A stretch of DNA of 51,972 bases from Rudaea sp. (GCA_025451955.1 JANWJJ010000084.1:1-51972), one strand, 5' to 3'. Counted from the stretch's first letter, positions 36,097 to 47,413 are shown. Program-made: numbers and translations. The notes: generated by a model from the sequence alone, not told the origin.

Positions 36097-37763
36097 GCTT
36101 TTCCCGAAGTAGCGTCGTCGCGCAGCTGGCGATAGCGGCGGATCAAGGCGTTGGTCGAACTGTCGTGCGCGAGTTTTGGCTCGTCCTTGCTGGCGATTTC
36201 CGCCGCCGTTGTTTTCGCCAGTTGCTTGCCCAGTTCCACGCCCCATTGATCGAACGAATCGATATTCCAGACGACGCCTTGCACGAACACGGCATGTTCG
36301 TACAGCGCGACCAGCGCGCCAAGGGTTTGTGGATCGAGCCGTTCGGCGAGGATCGTGTTGCTGGGACGATTGCCTTCGCACACGCGATGCGGCACCAACG
36401 CCGGCGGCGTGCCTTCGGCGCGGACCTGATCAGGCGTCTTGCCGAACGCCAGCGCTTCGGATTGTGCGAAAACATTCGCCATCAACAGATCGTGTTGATT
36501 GCCCAGCGGATTCAAGCCTTGGCAGAAGCCGATGAAATCGCAGGGAATCAGACGCGTGCCCTGATGGATCAATTGATAAAACGAATGCTGGCCATTGGTG
36601 CCCGGCTCGCCCCAGAAAATCGGGCAGGTAGAATAATCCACATGTGTACCATTCAGCATGACGTGCTTGCCGTTGCTTTCCATCGTCAGCTGTTGCAGAT
36701 ACGCGGGGAAACGTTTGAGGTATTGCGCGTAAGGCAGCACAGCCACGGCTTCGGCGCCGAGAAAATTGTTGTTCCAAACTGCCAGCAGGCCCATCAGCGC
36801 GGGCAGATTGCGTTCCAGCGGTTCGCTGCGGAAATGTTCGTCCATCGCGCGGAAGCCGGCCAGCATGGCGCGGAAATTCTGCGCACCGATCGCTAGCATG
36901 GTCGACAGGCCGATGGCAGAATCCATCGAGTAGCGGCCGCCGACCCAATCCCAAAACTCGAACATGTTCGCGGTGTCGATGCCGAATTTCTTCACCCCGT
37001 CGGCATTGGTCGATACGGCGACGAAATGTTTCGCGATCGCGCCATTGGCGTCCGTCTCGTCTTCGCCCAAGACCTTCAGGCACCAACTGCGCGCTGCGTG
37101 CGCGTTGGTCAGTGTTTCCAGCGTAGTGAAGGTTTTCGAGCAGATCACGAACAGGGTTTCGGCGGCATCCAGATCGTGCGTGGCTTCGACAAAATCGGTG
37201 GCATCGACGTTGGATACAAAACGGAAATTCATGTCGCGTCGGCTGTAATGGCGCAGCGCCTCGAACGCCATCACCGGGCCAAGATCGGAACCACCGATAC
37301 CAATGTTGACGATATTTCGGATGGGTTTGCCGGTATGCCCTTTCCAGTTGCCGCTGCGCACACGCTCGCTGAAACTCGCCATGCGATCGAGCACGGCTTG
37401 CACGTCCGCCACCACGTCGTGGCCATCGAGCAGGATTTTCTCGCCGGCCGGAGCGCGCAATGCCACATGCAGCACCGCACGATTTTCGGTGGTGTTGATG
37501 CGGTCGCCGCGAAACATCGCGTCGATGCGCGCACGCAAACCGCAGGCGTCGGCGAGTTCGCGCAGCAGGCGCAAGGTGTCGTCGTTGACGCGCTGCTTGG
37601 AATAATCCAGATACAAACCGGCAGCTTCGGCGGTGAGGCGTTCGCCGCGTTGCGGATCGGCGGCGAACAAGTCGCGTAGTTGCGTGGTCTTGATCGCGTC
37701 GCGATGACGCAGCAATGACTGCCACTGTGGGCGTTGGGTCAACGGTGTCGTTTGGGCGTCCAT
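36093..37763 (-). CDS. pgi: Glucose-6-phosphate isomerase
   Basis: This 556-residue protein has the family motifs [20 protein letters not shown] near 153 and [14 protein letters not shown] near 280, with an active-site Lys region near the C-terminus ([13 protein letters not shown]). It interconverts glucose-6-phosphate and fructose-6-phosphate. It lies 1 bp after tal and overlaps pgm by 4 bases. Confidence 0.96.
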   Translation of the reverse strand: MDAQTTPLTQRPQWQSLLRHRDAIKTTQLRDLFAADPQRGERLTAEAAGLYLDYSKQRVNDDTLRLLRELADACGLRARIDAMFRGDRINTTENRAVLHVALRAPAGEKILLDGHDVVADVQAVLDRMASFSERVRSGNWKGHTGKPIRNIVNIGIGGSDLGPVMAFEALRHYSRRDMNFRFVSNVDATDFVEATHDLDAAETLFVICSKTFTTLETLTNAHAARSWCLKVLGEDETDANGAIAKHFVAVSTNADGVKKFGIDTANMFEFWDWVGGRYSMDSAIGLSTMLAIGAQNFRAMLAGFRAMDEHFRSEPLERNLPALMGLLAVWNNNFLGAEAVAVLPYAQYLKRFPAYLQQLTMESNGKHVMLNGTHVDYSTCPIFWGEPGTNGQHSFYQLIHQGTRLIPCDFIGFCQGLNPLGNQHDLLMANVFAQSEALAFGKTPDQVRAEGTPPALVPHRVCEGNRPSNTILAERLDPQTLGALVALYEHAVFVQGVVWNIDSFDQWGVELGKQLAKTTAAEIASKDEPKLAHDSSTNALIRRYRQLRDDATSGKA

Positions 37764-37764
37764 A

Positions 37765-38856
37765 TCATGCTCCCTTGCCTGCGCTCAGTGCCGCACTCTT
37801 GGTGGCGATGCGTTTGAGCAATTCCTGCCACGATGTGACGAACTTGGCGGCGCCTTCGACTTGCAACCTGGACGCCAACGCGTCGATATCGACGCCTGCG
37901 TTGGCGAAGCGCGTCAGCATCGTTTCACAATCGCCGCCGTCCTCGCGCATCGCGCCGCCGAGTTTTCCGTGATCCGCAAAAGCACGCAAGGTTTTCTCCG
38001 GCATCGTGTCGATGGTGTCGGGAGCGGCGAGCGCGGAAATGTACAAGGTGTCCGCTGCGTCCGGATCCTTGGTGCCGGTGCTGGCCCACAGAAGGCGTTG
38101 CGGCTGTGCGCCGGCTGCGGCGAGTTTCTGCCAGTGCGAAGAGGCCAGCAGCTCGCGATAGGCAAGATAGCTGCGCTGGCCGATCGCGATGCCGAGTTGA
38201 TTGCGTAATTCCGGTGGCACCTTGTCCTTGACCGCGACATCCCAGCGGCTGACAAACAACGACGCCACCGAACCGACCTTCGGATCGAGCCCCTTGGCGA
38301 TACGCCGTTCGATGCCGCGCAGGTAGGCCTCGGCGGCGGCCAGATACTGTTCGCGCGAAAACAGCAAGGTGACGTTGACCGGCACGCCGTTGAAGATCGA
38401 TTCTTCGATCGCCGCAACACCCGCAGGCGTGCCGGGAATCTTCACGAACAGATTGTCGCGCGCGGCCTGGCGATGGATCTGCGTGGCTGCGGCGATGGAG
38501 CCGGCGGTGTCGGCGGCCAGCAGCGGCGAGACTTCCATCGACACCCAGCCATCGACGCCCCCCGTCCGCTGGAAAATTGGCGCGAACAGATCCGCAGCGC
38601 GGCGCAGATCTTCCAGCGCCAGCTCGATGAACAGTACCTCGCCGGATTTGCCCGCGCGGGTTTTTTCGCGGATGCCGGCATCGTAGGCGTCGCCGCTGCC
38701 GATGGCTTCGTCGAAGATCGTCGGGTTCGAGGTCAACCCAGTGATCGAGAATTTGTCGACGTAATCACGCAAGCCGCCGTTGTCGAGCAATTCGCGGGTG
38801 ATGTTGTCCAGCCACAGGCTCTGGCCGAGATCGTGCAATTGCTGCGTGGTGTTCAT
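37765..38856 (-). CDS. tal: Transaldolase
   Basis: The 363-residue protein has the transaldolase signature [14 protein letters not shown] near 40 and [12 protein letters not shown] near 140 with the Schiff-base Lys. The length fits the longer TalA/Tal form found with pgi in high-GC bacteria. It transfers a dihydroxyacetone unit between sugar phosphates. AAGGAGA precedes the ATG, which overlaps the stop of the HAD gene (ATGA). Confidence 0.94.
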   Translation of the reverse strand: MNTTQQLHDLGQSLWLDNITRELLDNGGLRDYVDKFSITGLTSNPTIFDEAIGSGDAYDAGIREKTRAGKSGEVLFIELALEDLRRAADLFAPIFQRTGGVDGWVSMEVSPLLAADTAGSIAAATQIHRQAARDNLFVKIPGTPAGVAAIEESIFNGVPVNVTLLFSREQYLAAAEAYLRGIERRIAKGLDPKVGSVASLFVSRWDVAVKDKVPPELRNQLGIAIGQRSYLAYRELLASSHWQKLAAAGAQPQRLLWASTGTKDPDAADTLYISALAAPDTIDTMPEKTLRAFADHGKLGGAMREDGGDCETMLTRFANAGVDIDALASRLQVEGAAKFVTSWQELLKRIATKSAALSAGKGA

Positions 38857-39554
38857 GCGTTCTCCTTTACGTGTGCGGGCGCGCCCGACGAAAAATACGC
38901 CCGATCGCAAGCGAGCAAATCGCCGATGCGTTCGATGCTGCGGTCCGGTACCGGATCGATCGTGGCGTTGGCCGACGCCGCGGCGTAGTGTCCCTGACGC
39001 ACGAACACGGTGGTCAATTTCGCGCCGAGCGTTCGCTTCATCGCTGCCAGCAATTGCGGCTTGTCGTCGATCATCACGTAATGCTGCGCCGGGAAACGCC
39101 GCTGCATCGCGTCGAGATTCTGTTCCTTGTGCAAACAAACCATGACCCGGCCATCCACCGCATCCCACAATCCACTGCACTGGATCTTGCGTGGCTGGAA
39201 CACGATGTCGCCATCGGAAAGAATGGCGGTAACGCCCAGGTTGCGAAGGTGCGCGATGGCATCGAGCGCTGCGGGATAAAGCTGTTGCGAAAACGGGTAG
39301 TCGAGCAGGAAGGCGGACATGTGCAGCAACGCCGGATCGTCCTCGCAACCGATGCGGAATTGTTCCAGCGTGCCGATATAGTCCGCATAGCCCAGTTCGT
39401 CGCGCCGTGCCGCGTAGATCGACCAGTAGCGGCCACACTCGGCGGCGCCGAAATCGTGTTGCAGCCGTGCGCGCAAATCCGCGCCGAAATGATCGTTGTC
39501 GAGTACGGTGTTATCGACGTCGAGCAGAAATACCAGCGGCGTGAGTTTCAGCAC
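38853..39554 (-). CDS. HAD-family hydrolase
   Basis: This protein of about 233 residues starts with the HAD motif [15 protein letters not shown], has a helical cap (about 35-100), motif II near AILSDGD and motif IV with [12 protein letters not shown]. It is a probable phosphatase of unknown substrate. A GTG at 39554 gives the most compact start; a TTG at 39587 would overlap zwf further. Lying between zwf and tal, it may hydrolyse a sugar phosphate or repair a by-product, which is inference. Confidence 0.82.
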   Translation of the reverse strand: MLKLTPLVFLLDVDNTVLDNDHFGADLRARLQHDFGAAECGRYWSIYAARRDELGYADYIGTLEQFRIGCEDDPALLHMSAFLLDYPFSQQLYPAALDAIAHLRNLGVTAILSDGDIVFQPRKIQCSGLWDAVDGRVMVCLHKEQNLDAMQRRFPAQHYVMIDDKPQLLAAMKRTLGAKLTTVFVRQGHYAAASANATIDPVPDRSIERIGDLLACDRAYFSSGAPAHVKENA

Positions 39555-40939
39555 GGCGACGTCGCTTCGGGCCTCGGATCGTGCCAACCCTCATCGCCGA
39601 CCACCACCCTCGCCGCCGTCACCGGACCCCAGGTTCCCGGCGCGTATTCCTGAGCCGGCTCGGCATTACCGAGCGCCGGATCGACCACCGCCCACGCAGC
39701 CTCGACGCATTCGTCGCTGGTAAACAGCGCCGCGTCGCCGCGGATAGCGTCGCCGAGCAGGCGTTCGTAGGGAGATTTCTCGCGCTCCGGGCGATGGCGC
39801 GCAATCAGTTCCGCCGCTTCGCCGCACATGTCCTCACCCGGAAGTTTGACCCGCACACCCGCCGAAATCACCACTTCGGGACTCAAGCGGAAACGGAAAT
39901 AGTTCGACTGCGGCGGCGCGATCTCGTCGAACACCGCCAAGGGCGGACACTTCAGATCGACCGTCACCTCGGTCGTGGTGATCGGCAGGCATTTGCCGGC
40001 GCGAATGTAGAACGGCACACCCGCCCAGCGCCAGGTGTCGATATGCAGATGCAGCGCGGCGAAGGTTTCCACATTGGAATCTGGCGCCACGCCTTTTTCG
40101 TCGCGATAGCCCTTGAACTGGCCACGCACCACCTGTTTGGGATCCAGTGGTCGCATCGCGCGGAACAGGCGCAATTTTTCCGCGCGCATGAACCGCGCAT
40201 CGCGGCCGATCGGCGCATCCATCGCCAGCAGCGCGGTCACTTGCAGCAGATGATTCTGCACCACGTCGCGGATGGCGCCGGCTTCCTCGTAGAAGCTGCT
40301 GCGACCCTGCACGCCGAAATTCTCGGCCATCGTGATCTGCACGTTATCGACGTAATTGCGATTCCAGACTGGTTCGAGAAAGGTATTGGCAAAACGGAAG
40401 TACAGCAGATTCTGCACCGCTTCCTTGCCCAGATAATGGTCGATGCGGAAAATCGCCGATTCCGGAAACACTTCGTGCAGCGTCTTGTTCAGCGCCTGCG
40501 CGGACGCCAGGTCGCGGCCGAAGGGTTTTTCCACGACCACGCGCGCGTCGTCGGCACAGTGCGCTTTCGCCAATCCACGCACCACGGTTTCGAACATGCT
40601 CGGTGGAATCGCCAGATAATGGATCGGCCGCTGCGCCTTGCCGAGCGCCTGCTTCAGGCGATCGAACGTGGTCGTATCGTTGTAGTCGCCGTCGACGTAA
40701 TTCAGTTGCGCTGAGAGTTTGGCGAATGCGGCTTCATCCACGCCGCCATTGTTCTGCAAGCTGTCGCGCGCACGATCGCGCAATTTGTCCAGCGTCCAGC
40801 CACCGCGCGATACGCCGATGATCGGCATATCGAGATCATCGCGACGGACCATTGCTTGCAGCGCGGGAAAAATCTTCTTGTACGCCAGGTCGCCGGTGGC
40901 GCCGAAAAAAATCAGGGCATCGGATTTGAGAGCGCCCAT
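39548..40939 (-). CDS. zwf: Glucose-6-phosphate 1-dehydrogenase
   Basis: The 463-residue protein has the nucleotide-binding motif [17 protein letters not shown] near the start and the substrate motif [13 protein letters not shown] near 165, with the conserved EKPFGRD upstream. It oxidises glucose-6-phosphate to 6-phosphogluconolactone with NAD(P). The ATG at 40939 has AGGTG upstream; a longer start at 40969 is less likely. It is the first gene of the leftward operon zwf-HAD-tal-pgi-pgm-VIT-tkt-DUF488. Confidence 0.95.
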   Translation of the reverse strand: MGALKSDALIFFGATGDLAYKKIFPALQAMVRRDDLDMPIIGVSRGGWTLDKLRDRARDSLQNNGGVDEAAFAKLSAQLNYVDGDYNDTTTFDRLKQALGKAQRPIHYLAIPPSMFETVVRGLAKAHCADDARVVVEKPFGRDLASAQALNKTLHEVFPESAIFRIDHYLGKEAVQNLLYFRFANTFLEPVWNRNYVDNVQITMAENFGVQGRSSFYEEAGAIRDVVQNHLLQVTALLAMDAPIGRDARFMRAEKLRLFRAMRPLDPKQVVRGQFKGYRDEKGVAPDSNVETFAALHLHIDTWRWAGVPFYIRAGKCLPITTTEVTVDLKCPPLAVFDEIAPPQSNYFRFRLSPEVVISAGVRVKLPGEDMCGEAAELIARHRPEREKSPYERLLGDAIRGDAALFTSDECVEAAWAVVDPALGNAEPAQEYAPGTWGPVTAARVVVGDEGWHDPRPEATSPC

Positions 40940-41136
40940 TTTCACCTGCCTTTTGTCGATTCTCGACACGTTGGTCCTGCATCTCAGTCACACAGGGTAC
41001 GCCGCAGAGACCTCCCTGTAGACGCCATGATGGCCGGAAGGTTCGCGAAAATGCGCGCCGGAGTCATCGCGGCGCACGATCTGTGGCAATCCGCGGAAGC
41101 CTTCGCAATCAAGGCTTCCGCGATTGTCCGCGCAGA

Positions 41137-41940
41137 TCAATGCTGGTTATTGTCACCGCCGTCTTTGTCTTTATTGTCTTTCCTCTCGGGCACCGCTTTT
41201 GCTGCCGGCGCTTTCCGCACCGGCTTGGGTGCGGCCACCGCGTGCGTCGTCACCGTCCTGGATTGAACGGATCGCTGTTCCGTGGCTGGTCTTGGCGCAG
41301 CCGGGCGATGCGTTACCTGCTGTGCGACCTGACTGGCGTGCGCTTGCGGCGCACGCACGTTCGTTGCAACCGGGCGTGCCGGCGCAGTTTTCACGGCTGG
41401 TCTGGCTTGGTGAGCGTGCGAAGTTGCGGCCGGTGCCGCGCGGTCGACCGGCGCACTCGAAGCGCGTGCGCCGCCATGTTCTGCGTCGTGTGAATTTCCG
41501 CGCGACGGATTATTACTTCGCACCGTTACGGCGTGATACTGCGGCCGCACCTGGCTCCAATGTTGGCGTTGACCATACCACGAACGGTTGCGGTAGTGCT
41601 CGCTCCAATACGTTCCGAACACGAAGCTGACGATCGGGATGCCGATGCGCACGCCATATTCGGGAACGAATACGCGCTGTCCTTGATACTCTTCCTGCAG
41701 GAAGTTTCCGGCAATCCAGCCGCGATTGTCCTGTGCGGATACGTCGCACCACGACCAACCATCGACGCAACCGTTGATGGCGACCGACGTGCCAGCGCTC
41801 AACATAACCACGCTCGGATAATCCGAATCCGGTCCGGCGCGCAAATTTACGTTGCCGGTCACGTAACCATCAGCGGCAAAGGCCGATGCGGTTGCGAAGA
41901 TGGAAACCCCCAACGCTGCTGTGGAAAGAATACGTTTCAT
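41137..41940 (-). CDS. Secreted SH3-domain protein with a long basic tail
   Basis: This 267-residue protein has a signal peptide (MKRILSTAALGVSIFATASAFA), then a bacterial SH3 domain (about 25-85, with GNVNLRAGPDSDYPSVVML and GWIAGNFL), and a disordered Ala/Pro/His/Arg-rich tail ending in a Lys/Asp-rich stretch. SH3b domains often bind cell-wall peptides. An ATG at 41946 is possible, but the Shine-Dalgarno distance favours 41940. Operator 10 with TAATTT lies just upstream. Confidence 0.85.
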   Translation of the reverse strand: MKRILSTAALGVSIFATASAFAADGYVTGNVNLRAGPDSDYPSVVMLSAGTSVAINGCVDGWSWCDVSAQDNRGWIAGNFLQEEYQGQRVFVPEYGVRIGIPIVSFVFGTYWSEHYRNRSWYGQRQHWSQVRPQYHAVTVRSNNPSRGNSHDAEHGGARASSAPVDRAAPAATSHAHQARPAVKTAPARPVATNVRAPQAHASQVAQQVTHRPAAPRPATEQRSVQSRTVTTHAVAAPKPVRKAPAAKAVPERKDNKDKDGGDNNQH

Positions 41941-41972
41941 CTGCATTGCCCTCTTGAGCCTGAGGGATCAAA

Positions 41973-42428
41973 TTACGTCATTGGCGCGAAACTCACTGTG
42001 CGATAACGAACATAGGCATTAATGAACACTCCGTCCCAAGGGCGGGTATCACAAACACCACAGGTCGACGTCAATTTCAACATGCGTGGCACGCTCAAGC
42101 CCACGCATATCGCATCGTTGCTTGCCGCGGTGATGCCGGCGATATTGCTCACTTTCGAATCGCTTACGACGGCCATCGCCGAAAGCGGCACAGACTGTCT
42201 CTCTCCGAGCGTGTACCCGGTAAGCTTGAACAGGCGGCCGTACGGAGTGAGTTCCGGAAACTGGCCGCCCGCATGGCAAGCTTGGCAGTTCTGTCCGGTT
42301 TGACGGTTGAAGACCGGTAGCGCCGCTGCATCGTCGGGACACAGCGTCGCAGCGACCGCGATCAATGCCATTCCACATAGAATCGCGCGTGCCAATTTGC
42401 TTCGGAGATCGACGAGAATCGGACACAT
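41973..42428 (-). pseudogene. Truncated cytochrome c-type gene
   Basis: The frame has a signal peptide, a heme-binding motif QNCQACH near 49-52 and a following segment (GGQFPELTPYGRLFKLTGYT) characteristic of the N-terminus of a family of larger (about 400-500 residue) outer-membrane-associated cytochrome c proteins. After roughly residue 95 the similarity is lost. The frame then runs through operator 10 into the promoter of the SH3 gene and stops at 151 residues. I read this as the 5' remnant of a gene whose 3' part was deleted, next to the tRNA end. Confidence 0.65.
41997..42012 (-). promoter_or_regulatory. CRP-type operator 10, before the SH3-domain gene
   Basis: On the plus strand the site reads TGTGCG-ATAA-CGAACA, an exact consensus match. 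On the minus strand TAATTT (41970-41975) follows after 21 bp. The predicted transcription start is near 41963 and the SH3 ATG follows about 23 bases later. It is the only clear copy outside 9.7-22 kb. Confidence 0.65.
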
Positions 42429-42519
42429 GTGCGTAGCAACAATATGACTCCCGATATGACGCCTCGGGATGGCCGAAATCGCTCTGTACCGAACTAAAAT
42501 TGATTTATATACCGCGAAT

Positions 42520-42567
42520 TGGTCGGGGCGACAGGATTTGAACCTGCGACCCCCTGCCCCCCAGGCA
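42520..42567 (-). repeat. 48-bp direct repeat within tRNA-Pro (partner of 67-114)
   Basis: This is the 3' part of the intact tRNA-Pro gene, identical to 67-114. The two copies are 42,453 bp apart and in the same orientation. Confidence 0.85.
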
Positions 42568-42596
42568 GATGCGCTACCAGGCTGCGCTACGCCCCG
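42520..42596 (-). tRNA. tRNA-Pro (anticodon GGG)
   Basis: The 77-base gene folds as a full cloverleaf with acceptor stem CGGGGCG/CGCCCCG, encoded CCA, a T-arm with GTTCAAATC, and an anticodon stem TCTGC/GCAGG around loop CTGGGGG, giving anticodon GGG. It is the intact partner of the partial copy at 67-114. Confidence 0.95.
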
Positions 42597-42607
42597 ACCG
42601 ATTGAGA

Positions 42608-42735
42608 AGTGCGGTCATGGATGACCGCTTTTTGATCTTCGCGATCAAGGATGATCGCACAAATACCTCAAAGTGCGGCCAAGGATAGCCGCTTTTTGAT
42701 TCACGCGATCACAAATGACCGCAAGGCTCAAATTG
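42608..42735. repeat. Two tandem 64-bp units, each with two 18-bp palindromes
   Basis: Palindromes lie at 42611-42628, 42641-42658, 42675-42692 and 42705-42722. The first is GCGGTCATGGATGACCGC and the others are variants around a central GGAT or AAAT. The first and third are followed on the plus strand by TTTTT, so they resemble rightward terminators, yet no rightward gene precedes them. A related palindrome lies at 47848-47865. They fill the gap between tRNA-Pro and the merR stop. Confidence 0.75.
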
Positions 42736-42752
42736 TAGCAGAGTGGACCGAT

Positions 42753-43109
42753 TCAGCGACGCAGGATCTGCAGCACTTCTTCCAGTTCCATGCGCACCTG
42801 GCGCATGATCTGGTTGGAGATGCTGGTTTCCATGCGCGCCTGCTGGCCATCCAAGCGCTGGCGCGCACCGGTGATGGTGAAGCCCTCGTCGTACAGCAGC
42901 GATCGGATCTGGCGGATCATCAGCACGTCGTGGCGCTGGTAATAGCGGCGGTTGCCGCGTCGCTTGACCGGCTTGAGGTTGGGGAATTCCTGCTCCCAAT
43001 AGCGCAACACGTGCGGCTTGACGCCACACAATTCGCTGACTTCACCGATGGTGAAGTAGCGTTTCGCCGGGATGACCGGCAGTTCGCTATTGCTGCCCTG
43101 ATCCAGCAT
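42753..43109 (-). CDS. MerR-family regulator downstream of ihfA
   Basis: The 118-residue protein has an N-terminal MerR-type winged helix ([26 protein letters not shown] near 17-42, [14 protein letters not shown]) and a short C-terminal helix without ligand-binding cysteines. It corresponds to the small MerR-like protein that often follows ihfA in gammaproteobacteria; its role is not established. The start overlaps the ihfA end by 23 bases. Confidence 0.88.
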   Translation of the reverse strand: MLDQGSNSELPVIPAKRYFTIGEVSELCGVKPHVLRYWEQEFPNLKPVKRRGNRRYYQRHDVLMIRQIRSLLYDEGFTITGARQRLDGQQARMETSISNQIMRQVRMELEEVLQILRR

Positions 43110-43389
43110 AGGATTCGACCCGGACTTTCAGCTTTTGCCCCGGACGGAACGTGACCACGCGGCGCGCAGAGATTGGAATCTCCTCGCCGGTTTTCGGGTT
43201 CCGCCCCGGACGCTGGTTTTTCTGACGCAGATCGAAATTGCCAAAACCCGACAATTTCACCTGCTCCCCTTTTTCGAGCGCATCACGGACCACATCGAAG
43301 AACGCATCGACGAATTCCTTGGCTTCGCGCTTGTTCAGGCCGACGTCGGTAAACAACCGCTCAGCCATCTCTGCCTTGGTCAACGCCAT
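43087..43389 (-). CDS. ihfA: Integration host factor subunit alpha
   Basis: This 100-residue DNA-bending protein ([13 protein letters not shown]...) has the HU/IHF signature [20 protein letters not shown] near 47-66. The RPGRNP part forms the minor-groove arm tip with the intercalating proline. The ATG at 43389 has GGGGGT upstream; the longer frame to 43467 overlaps pheT and is rejected. It follows pheT by 1 bp, the usual gammaproteobacterial order. Confidence 0.96.
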   Translation of the reverse strand: MALTKAEMAERLFTDVGLNKREAKEFVDAFFDVVRDALEKGEQVKLSGFGNFDLRQKNQRPGRNPKTGEEIPISARRVVTFRPGQKLKVRVESYAGSGQQ

Positions 43390-43390
43390 G

Positions 43391-45769
43391 CTACCCCCGT
43401 AATCTGGCACCGCACTCACGTTCCAGGGCGGCGACCGCCCGAGCGACGCAGTGATCCGCGTCCTCATCCGTAAGAGTGCGGGAATCGTCCTGCAAAATCA
43501 AGCCTATAGCGAGACTTTTTACCCCTAAACCGAGATTTGGGCCGCAGTATTGGTCAAAAACAAGCAACTCGCTGAGGGATTTCCCCAGCTCGGCGCGAAC
43601 GGTGGACTCGATATGCGCGTAGATGGCCAGCTCGGGCACCACGATCGCGATATCGCGCCGCACCGACGGAAAGCGCGACAGGCCACGCGCCTGCGGCAGC
43701 TTGCCGGCGTAAACGCGGGCCAGATCGAGTTCGAACACGAGGACATCGTCGTCCAGATCCAGCGCCTTGAGCAGGCGTGGATGCAGGCTGCCGACCACGC
43801 CGGCCGACACGCCGTCGATGCGAACCTCGGCGCTACGTCCCGGATGCAGCCACGCCTCACCGGCTGGCAGGAATTCGATCTGGCCACGCCGTCCGCCGAG
43901 CGCCAGCGTAGTGTCCAGATCGGCCTTCAGGTCGTAAAAATCGAGCTGGCGCTTGTCACCCGTCCAGGACTCCGGCATCGCGCGCCCACAAGCGACGGCG
44001 GCCAGTCGCGGCACCTGTTTCAGTTCGCTCGCCCGCTGCGTGAACACAAGCCCCGTCTCGAACAGGCGCACCCGTTCCTGTTGCCGATTGAGGTTGCGCT
44101 TGAGCGCTTCGATGAGGCCCGGCAGCAGCGAGGTACGCATCACGCCCAAGTCGGCGCTGAGCGGATTGGCTAACGCCACCGCGGCTTCCTCCATCGACCA
44201 GCACCTGAGCAGATCCCGCGCGACGAAGCTATAGCAGATCGCCTCGCGATAGCCGCGCGCGGCCAGTTGCGCACGCACACGCACCGGAGCGACCTGTGCT
44301 TCAGACCGTAATGCCAGGCGCAGTTCGCCGCTTGGCGCGTGCGTCGGCACACGCTCGTAGCCATGCACGCGTGCGATTTCCTCGATCAGATCTTCCTCGA
44401 TGGCGATATCGAACCGGCGCGACGGCGGCGTCGCCAGCCAGCCATCGGCTACCGTGTCCACGCGCATGCCGAGCGCGCGCAGGATGCGTTCGACTTCCGC
44501 GTCGGCCACCGACATGCCGAGTACGCGCGCCAGACGATTCCGGCGCAAACGCACAGCCGCACAGCGTGGCAAATGTTCCGGCAGCACGGCTTCGATTACC
44601 GGCCCCGGCTTACCGCCGGCAATCGCAATCAGCAGCGCCGTCGCACGCTCGATCGCCACGCGCGGCAATTCGGGATCGACACCGCGCTCGAAACGGTGCG
44701 ACGCATCCGTGTGCAATCCGAACTTGCGCGCACGACCCATGATTGCGGCGGGCGCAAAGTGTGCGGCTTCGAGAAACACGTTTTGCGTCGCATCGGTCAC
44801 GCGCGAATCGAGTCCGCCCATGATGCCGGCCAGACCCAGCGGCGCCTTGTCATCGGTTATTAGCAGGCATTCGGCATCGAGTTTCGCTTCGTTGCCATCA
44901 AGCAATTTCAGGGTTTCGTCCGCGCGCGCGCGACGGACATGGATCGAGCCATGCAAACTGCCGGCATCGTAGGCATGCATCGGCTGGCCGAGTTCCAGCA
45001 TGACGTACTGAGTGACATCGACGATCGCGCTGATCGGACGCACGCCGCTGCGGCGCAGACGCGAGGCCAGCCATAACGGCGATTTCGCTGTCGCATCGAT
45101 GCCCTCGATCACGCGACCGCAATAGCGCGGACAATCCGTGCCGGCTTCGAGTCGAACCTCGCGTTGCGCCGTACTCGTCGCCGCGACCGGGTTGCTCGCC
45201 GGTTCGTGCACCGGTGCATCGAACAAGGCGGCCACGTCGTCGGCGAGTCCGCGCAGGCCCAGGCAATCCGGACGATTGGGCGTCAATTTCAGTTCGATGC
45301 TGGCATCCGGCAATCCCAGATATTCCGTGAGCGGCCTGCCGACCGGCGCGTCATCCGGCAATTCCATCAGACCGGACGCGTCGGCCTCGAGATTCAATTC
45401 CTTCGCCGAACACAACATGCCGTTGGATTCGACGCCGCGCAATGCGGCTTTTTTTATTTCTATACCATTCGGGAGTTTCGCGCCGATCGTCGCCAGCGGC
45501 GCTTTCAAGCCGACACGCGCATTCGGCGCACCGCAGACGATCTGCACAGGCTCGCCCTTGCCGATCGCCACTTTGCACACGCGCAGCTTGTCGGCATTCG
45601 GATGCGGCTCGCAGGCGACGATTTCCGCCACGACGACACCTTCCAGGCCCGCGCCAAGAATTTCGATGTTCTCGACTTCCAGGCCCGCCATCGTCAGGCG
45701 GCGGCAAAGTTCGTCGCGGCCGACGCCGGGATTGACGATTTCACGCAGCCAGTTTTCAGAGAATTTCAT
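43391..45769 (-). CDS. pheT: Phenylalanyl-tRNA synthetase beta chain
   Basis: The 792-residue protein has the normal domain order: an N-terminal EMAP-II-like tRNA-binding domain (about 40-150), B3/B4 editing domain (about 210-385), B5 domain (about 400-470), a catalytic-like domain, and a C-terminal FDX-ACB anticodon-binding domain (about 695-790, beginning [15 protein letters not shown]). It forms the alpha2-beta2 enzyme with PheS. It is separated from pheS by 139 bp that hold an inverted-repeat element. Confidence 0.97.
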   Translation of the reverse strand: MKFSENWLREIVNPGVGRDELCRRLTMAGLEVENIEILGAGLEGVVVAEIVACEPHPNADKLRVCKVAIGKGEPVQIVCGAPNARVGLKAPLATIGAKLPNGIEIKKAALRGVESNGMLCSAKELNLEADASGLMELPDDAPVGRPLTEYLGLPDASIELKLTPNRPDCLGLRGLADDVAALFDAPVHEPASNPVAATSTAQREVRLEAGTDCPRYCGRVIEGIDATAKSPLWLASRLRRSGVRPISAIVDVTQYVMLELGQPMHAYDAGSLHGSIHVRRARADETLKLLDGNEAKLDAECLLITDDKAPLGLAGIMGGLDSRVTDATQNVFLEAAHFAPAAIMGRARKFGLHTDASHRFERGVDPELPRVAIERATALLIAIAGGKPGPVIEAVLPEHLPRCAAVRLRRNRLARVLGMSVADAEVERILRALGMRVDTVADGWLATPPSRRFDIAIEEDLIEEIARVHGYERVPTHAPSGELRLALRSEAQVAPVRVRAQLAARGYREAICYSFVARDLLRCWSMEEAAVALANPLSADLGVMRTSLLPGLIEALKRNLNRQQERVRLFETGLVFTQRASELKQVPRLAAVACGRAMPESWTGDKRQLDFYDLKADLDTTLALGGRRGQIEFLPAGEAWLHPGRSAEVRIDGVSAGVVGSLHPRLLKALDLDDDVLVFELDLARVYAGKLPQARGLSRFPSVRRDIAIVVPELAIYAHIESTVRAELGKSLSELLVFDQYCGPNLGLGVKSLAIGLILQDDSRTLTDEDADHCVARAVAALERECGARLRG

Positions 45770-45792
45770 CAGTGTTTTGCCATTTCTTTGTT

Positions 45793-45900
45793 CGTCATTC
45801 CCGCGCAGGCGGGAATCCAGTTCTCGCTCTTTCCCTACAGCTCCGCCACAAAATCAAGAACTGGATTCCGGGCTCCGCCTGTGGCGGCCCCGGAATGACG
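45793..45900. repeat. REP/MITE-like nested inverted repeat between pheS and pheT
   Basis: The outer arms are CGTCATTCC (45793-45801) and GGAATGACG (45892-45900). The inner arms GGAATCCAGTTCT (45812-45824) and AGAACTGGATTCC (45857-45869) pair perfectly. The form CGTCATTCCCGC...GCGGGAATCCAG is a widespread repeat type in proteobacteria. It sits in the transcribed gap of the pheS-pheT operon. Confidence 0.8.
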
Positions 45901-45908
45901 GAAAACCA

Positions 45909-47030
<1,122 letters not shown>

Positions 47031-47053
47031 TCATCCCTGCCCGCACTTTTCAA

Positions 47054-47413
47054 TCACGCCGCGAGGCTGGCTTTCGCTTTTTCTGCGAGGGCGCCAAACG
47101 CCTTGATGTCGTGCACGGCGATATCGGCAAGCACCTTGCGGTCGACCGTGATCTCGGCTTTCTTCAGGCCATTCATCAGGCGGCTGTACGACAAACCGTA
47201 CATGCGCGCCGCGGCATTGATGCGCACGATCCACAGGGCGCGGAACTGACGCTTTTTCTGCTTGCGACCGATGTAGGCGTACTGCAACGCCTTGGTGACC
47301 GCCTGCTTGGCGACACGGAAGACCTTGCGGCGGGCATTGTAATAGCCCTTCGCACGGGACAGGATTTTCTTGTGACGGCGGCGGGCCGTGACACCACGTT
47401 TTACTCGTGCCAT
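47054..47413 (-). CDS. rplT: 50S ribosomal protein L20
   Basis: This 119-residue, very basic protein ([20 protein letters not shown]) binds 23S rRNA early in 50S assembly. It follows rpmI by 11 bp in the usual infC-rpmI-rplT order. In many bacteria L20 represses its own operon by binding the mRNA leader. Confidence 0.98.
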   Translation of the reverse strand: MARVKRGVTARRRHKKILSRAKGYYNARRKVFRVAKQAVTKALQYAYIGRKQKKRQFRALWIVRINAAARMYGLSYSRLMNGLKKAEITVDRKVLADIAVHDIKAFGALAEKAKASLAA

